Positions 6,375 through 8,552 of a stretch of 8,552 nucleotides of DNA are shown piece by piece (the stretch's first letter is position 1; every line of letters begins with the position of its first letter). The DNA lies in NCBI GenBank assembly GCA_905373665.1, contig CAJPTV010000090.1:1-8552 (forward strand), written 5' to 3'. The position numbers were made by a program, and so were the translations under genes. Source of the DNA: Bacteroidia bacterium. Its GTDB lineage: Bacteria; Bacteroidota; Bacteroidia; Bacteroidales; CAJPTX01. The notes below the pieces were generated by a model. The model saw only the letters and a program-made list of their open reading frames with translations. It ran no database searches and was not told where the DNA came from.

Positions 6375-6517
6375 CTGTTCAAAGGTTTTTGGTTACTTCG
6401 GATACTCGGCTGCTTGAGAAGGACTCTCGCGCAGTAAGGGTAAAAAAGAAGCACAAGGTGCTTTAGCCTTACCTAACGAACACCTTGTGCTTTTCTACCT
6501 GCTAAGGTAGTAAAAAA
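6206..6517 (-). repeat. 312-bp direct repeat, copy 1 (leader and 5' end of gene A)
   Basis: This is the partner of 4892-5200 (offset 1314-1317 bp). It contains the first ~56 codons of gene A, the whole leader and the hairpin. Similarity is lost at the sppA side after the A-run at 6512-6518, which marks one edge of the duplicated block. Confidence 0.9.
6442..6492 (-). terminator. Leader hairpin of gene A (terminator-like)
   Basis: The arms AAGCACAAGGTG (6449-6460) and CACCTTGTGCTT (6481-6492) give the same perfect 12-bp stem as before gene B, and a T-run follows on the minus strand (6442-6447). sppA already has its own terminator at 6556-6592, so this second one belongs to the gene A leader. 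A short second inverted pair, CTACC/GGTAG, lies just upstream on the transcript (6495-6510). Confidence 0.7.
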
Positions 6518-6555
6518 ACGTGTGGGAGAACAACCTGCGCCGCTCGCGACGATAC

Positions 6556-6592
6556 AAAAATGTGCGGCTACAGCCGACGCCATAGCCGCACA
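6556..6592 (-). terminator. Intrinsic terminator of sppA
   Basis: TGTGCGGCTA (6561-6570) and TAGCCGCACA (6583-6592) form a perfect 10-bp GC-rich stem with a 12-nt loop. On the minus strand five T follow (6556-6560). It lies 23 bp after the sppA stop. Confidence 0.85.
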
Positions 6593-6614
6593 CGAAGGCT
6601 CTATCTATTACGCC

Positions 6615-8390
6615 CTAACGGATGTCTATCGTATAGGGGATTTCCGCCCGTACACCGCGCTTGCTTATCAGGCGCTGTACGTCGTCCCAAAGCTTTTGTT
6701 CTGCATCGGGAAGGGGGCTCAGGGAACGGAATAAGCTCATCTTTATCGAGGAGAACTGATCCAACATCTGCGACATAAAGTCGGAGTCTGACTTGGGGTA
6801 GACTGACAAGCGGTAGTTGTCTTCACACTCTGCGCGTTCTGCTGCCAAAGCGATAGCATCTTCCAGTGTCCCCAACTGATCGACGAGCCCGAGCTCTAGT
6901 GCATCAATACCGCTCCACACGCGCCCTTGTCCTACGGAGTCGATCTCCGCGGTCGTCTTACCACGCCCCGAAGCCACACACTGAAGGAAGTCAGTGTAGA
7001 CCTCCTCTACGGAGTGTAACATCGTCCGACGTTCCAATTCGCTCATGGGACGGAAGACCGACCCAAAGTCCGAATAAGCGTTGGTATTGACCACGTGGGG
7101 ATGTACCCCTAACTTCTCTTGAAGGAGCTTGCCGTAGGTGAAATACATGCCAAAGACCCCAATCGAGCCCGTCACCGTGAGGGGGTTCGCCACGATAGCA
7201 TCAGCAGGGGCAGAGATGTAATAGCCCCCCGAAGCTGCATACTGCCCCATGGAGACAATCAAGGGCTTTTCTTTCTTCAACAGCCCAAGCTCACGCCACA
7301 TCACATCTGAGGCGAAAGCGCTTCCCCCGGGCGAATTAACCCGCAACACCACAGCCTTTATCTTCTTATCCTTGCGGAGCTCTTCAAAGATCTTGGAATA
7401 GGCATACCCGCCAATCTCCTCATCACTTTCGTCGCTGTCATTGATTTCGCCGCTCGCATAGACGAGTGCAATCTTTTCCCGACTCAAATCCAGCCGCTCT
7501 TGTGTACTCACATACTCAGCGTAAGACTCTAGGGTAATATTCGATACGTCGTCCTCCTCCTCCGTTTCGGTTCTAGCGCGCAGGAGCTCGTCGAGTTCGT
7601 CCTTATAGAGCAAACGGTCTACTAAGCCCGCCGCCAACGCCTCTTTTGCAAGGAACATCAGCTGTTTGTCGGCAAACTCCTGCAGACGGTCTACGGTCGT
7701 ATTGCGCGACTTGGCGACAGTCTCCACCACATAGTTCCACATCGAGCCGAGGTAACGTTCGGTCTGTTCGCGGTTCGCAGGGCTCATCTCGTTTTCCATA
7801 AAGGGTTCTACGGCCGACTTGTACTTACCGTGGCGGATAATCTGAGGCTCTACGCCAAAGCGCGCCAAAGCCTCCTTGAGGTAGAAATGTTGTGAACTAA
7901 ACCCTCGCCACAACATCTCGCCACTCGGGTGAAGGAAGACGCTGTCAGCAACCGAAGCCATGAAGTAAGGACGTTGGTCATAACTGCCTGCGTAGGCGTA
8001 GACGAACTTGCCCGATGCCTTAAATACCTCAATAGCGCGGCGGAGCTCGTCGGCTACGTTGAGCGACATATTCAGCTCGTCGGCTAGGAGTAACATCCCA
8101 TCGATATTCTCATCCTCGGCTGCCGCCTCGATAGCTTGCACGGTCTCGTAAAGCGTCCCTTGGTAAGGGATTTTGAGATTACGCCAATTCATGCGCGCCC
8201 ACGGTTTGCCATCCTCCTTGTCTGTAATCTGTTTGGAAAGATCCATAATGAGGACAGAGTGCGGATTCACATAGAACGGCTCTGTCTCTGCGAAAGCATC
8301 GATAAGCCCCACAATAAAGAAGATGGAAAGGAAACCAGCAAGGAACAACCCTACCAGCACCGCAAAAACGGTTTTTAGAAATGATTTCAT
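6615..8390 (-). CDS. sppA: Signal peptide peptidase SppA, 67K type
   Basis: SppA is a membrane-bound serine-lysine protease that degrades cleaved signal peptides and other short membrane peptides. The 591-residue protein has one N-terminal membrane segment (about 7-30, VFAVLVGLFLAGFLSIFFIVGLI by position) with the rest in the periplasm. Two tandem S49 domains follow. The first holds the catalytic base Lys191 in GKYKSAVEPF; the second holds the nucleophile Ser387 in QYAASGGYY, followed by NPLTVTGSIGVFG. Both catalytic residues are in the order known from the E. coli enzyme. An acidic linker (around 275-281) joins the domains, and another acidic patch, DSDESDEE, follows at 318-325. I start at the ATG at 8390: the membrane segment begins there, and a start 48 codons earlier would run back through the upstream terminator. 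Terminators on both sides suggest it is transcribed alone. Confidence 0.96.
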   Translation of the reverse strand: MKSFLKTVFAVLVGLFLAGFLSIFFIVGLIDAFAETEPFYVNPHSVLIMDLSKQITDKEDGKPWARMNWRNLKIPYQGTLYETVQAIEAAAEDENIDGMLLLADELNMSLNVADELRRAIEVFKASGKFVYAYAGSYDQRPYFMASVADSVFLHPSGEMLWRGFSSQHFYLKEALARFGVEPQIIRHGKYKSAVEPFMENEMSPANREQTERYLGSMWNYVVETVAKSRNTTVDRLQEFADKQLMFLAKEALAAGLVDRLLYKDELDELLRARTETEEEDDVSNITLESYAEYVSTQERLDLSREKIALVYASGEINDSDESDEEIGGYAYSKIFEELRKDKKIKAVVLRVNSPGGSAFASDVMWRELGLLKKEKPLIVSMGQYAASGGYYISAPADAIVANPLTVTGSIGVFGMYFTYGKLLQEKLGVHPHVVNTNAYSDFGSVFRPMSELERRTMLHSVEEVYTDFLQCVASGRGKTTAEIDSVGQGRVWSGIDALELGLVDQLGTLEDAIALAAERAECEDNYRLSVYPKSDSDFMSQMLDQFSSIKMSLFRSLSPLPDAEQKLWDDVQRLISKRGVRAEIPYTIDIR

Positions 8391-8461
8391 ACGTGTCACT
8401 CTTACATTTAGTTGGTGCGTAAAAGTAGGAAAAAGGGAGGAAATAGGGAGTTCTGACCATG

Positions 8462-8505
8462 AAAAAGCCGCAGCGGGGCAAGATAAGCTCTTACCCCGCT
8501 GCGGC
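8462..8505 (-). terminator. Terminator of the gene upstream of sppA
   Basis: GCCGCAGCGGGG (8467-8478) and CCCCGCTGCGGC (8494-8505) form a perfect 12-bp GC stem with a 15-nt loop, followed on the minus strand by five T (8462-8466). It ends a minus-strand transcript that enters from outside the window, so the sppA promoter should lie within 8391-8461. Confidence 0.85.
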
Positions 8506-8515
8506 GCTAAGGGCG
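8503..8515. repeat. 13-bp repeat core shared with the other window end
   Basis: GGCGCTAAGGGCG here is the exact reverse complement of positions 48-60 at the far end of the window. The flank continues with GC-rich sequence (CGCCGCCCAGTGGG) resembling the reverse complement of the 26-bp repeats. It may be another member of the same short repeat family, in opposite orientation and beside a terminator. Confidence 0.4.
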
Positions 8516-8552
8516 CGCCGCCCAGTGGGCGCAATGTGCGGTAAAATGCAAA

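Noticed and set aside
4892..6517. The long direct repeats as ends of a transposable element
   Set aside because: There is no transposase and there are no terminal inverted repeats or target-site duplications at the edges. A tandem gene duplication explains the pattern.
8420..8427. TACTTTTA on the minus strand as a Bacteroidetes -7 box (TAnnTTTG) for sppA
   Set aside because: The position is reasonable, but the last base differs and no TTG-type -33 element lies 19-21 bp upstream.
8391..8534. A 48-residue N-terminal extension of SppA
   Set aside because: It would translate through a strong terminator hairpin and put a polar stretch before the membrane anchor. The ATG at 8390 gives the normal family start.

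Overview
The window looks like a chromosomal segment of a Gram-negative Bacteroidales bacterium, most likely a Porphyromonas-type organism. I base this on the Bacteroidetes form of PdxJ, a lipid A kinase (LpxK) overlapping a trimeric-type purine nucleoside phosphorylase, a full-length two-domain SppA, near absence of Shine-Dalgarno sequences, and BspA/DUF285-type 25-residue repeat proteins. From memory, sppA, lpxK and the phosphorylase gene are neighbours in Porphyromonas gingivalis; I could not check this. All seven genes lie on the minus strand, so transcription runs from high to low coordinates.

In transcription order: a strong terminator (8462-8505) closes a gene outside the window. sppA (8390-6615) follows and has its own terminator (6556-6592). 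Next come two paralogous DUF285 repeat genes, A (6374-5268) and B (5060-3546). Each is preceded by the same ~140-bp leader with a perfectly conserved 12-bp stem hairpin. Only 23 bp after gene B, with no terminator between, starts a compact housekeeping run: lpxK (3522-2449), punA (2513-1677, overlapping lpxK by 65 bp), pdxJ (1651-875) and an alpha/beta hydrolase (854-105). The GC-rich ends of the window share a short repeat core.

The housekeeping genes are functionally mixed: envelope protein turnover (SppA), lipid A 4'-phosphorylation (LpxK), purine salvage (PunA), vitamin B6 synthesis (PdxJ) and an ester-type hydrolase. Their tight spacing implies co-transcription rather than a shared pathway.

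The accessory part is the DUF285 pair. The two proteins share a ~83-residue N-terminal domain and differ mainly in a short linker and in the number of 25-residue repeats (8 against 13). Each repeat carries a cysteine at the same position. Neither has a signal peptide, and an in-frame stop seven codons before each ATG excludes one being missed. DUF285/BspA proteins are usually surface proteins, so these may be intracellular or exported by an unrecognised route. The pair looks like a duplicated, still-diversifying cassette sitting between sppA and lpxK, and its position makes expression of the lpxK run depend on whatever drives gene B.
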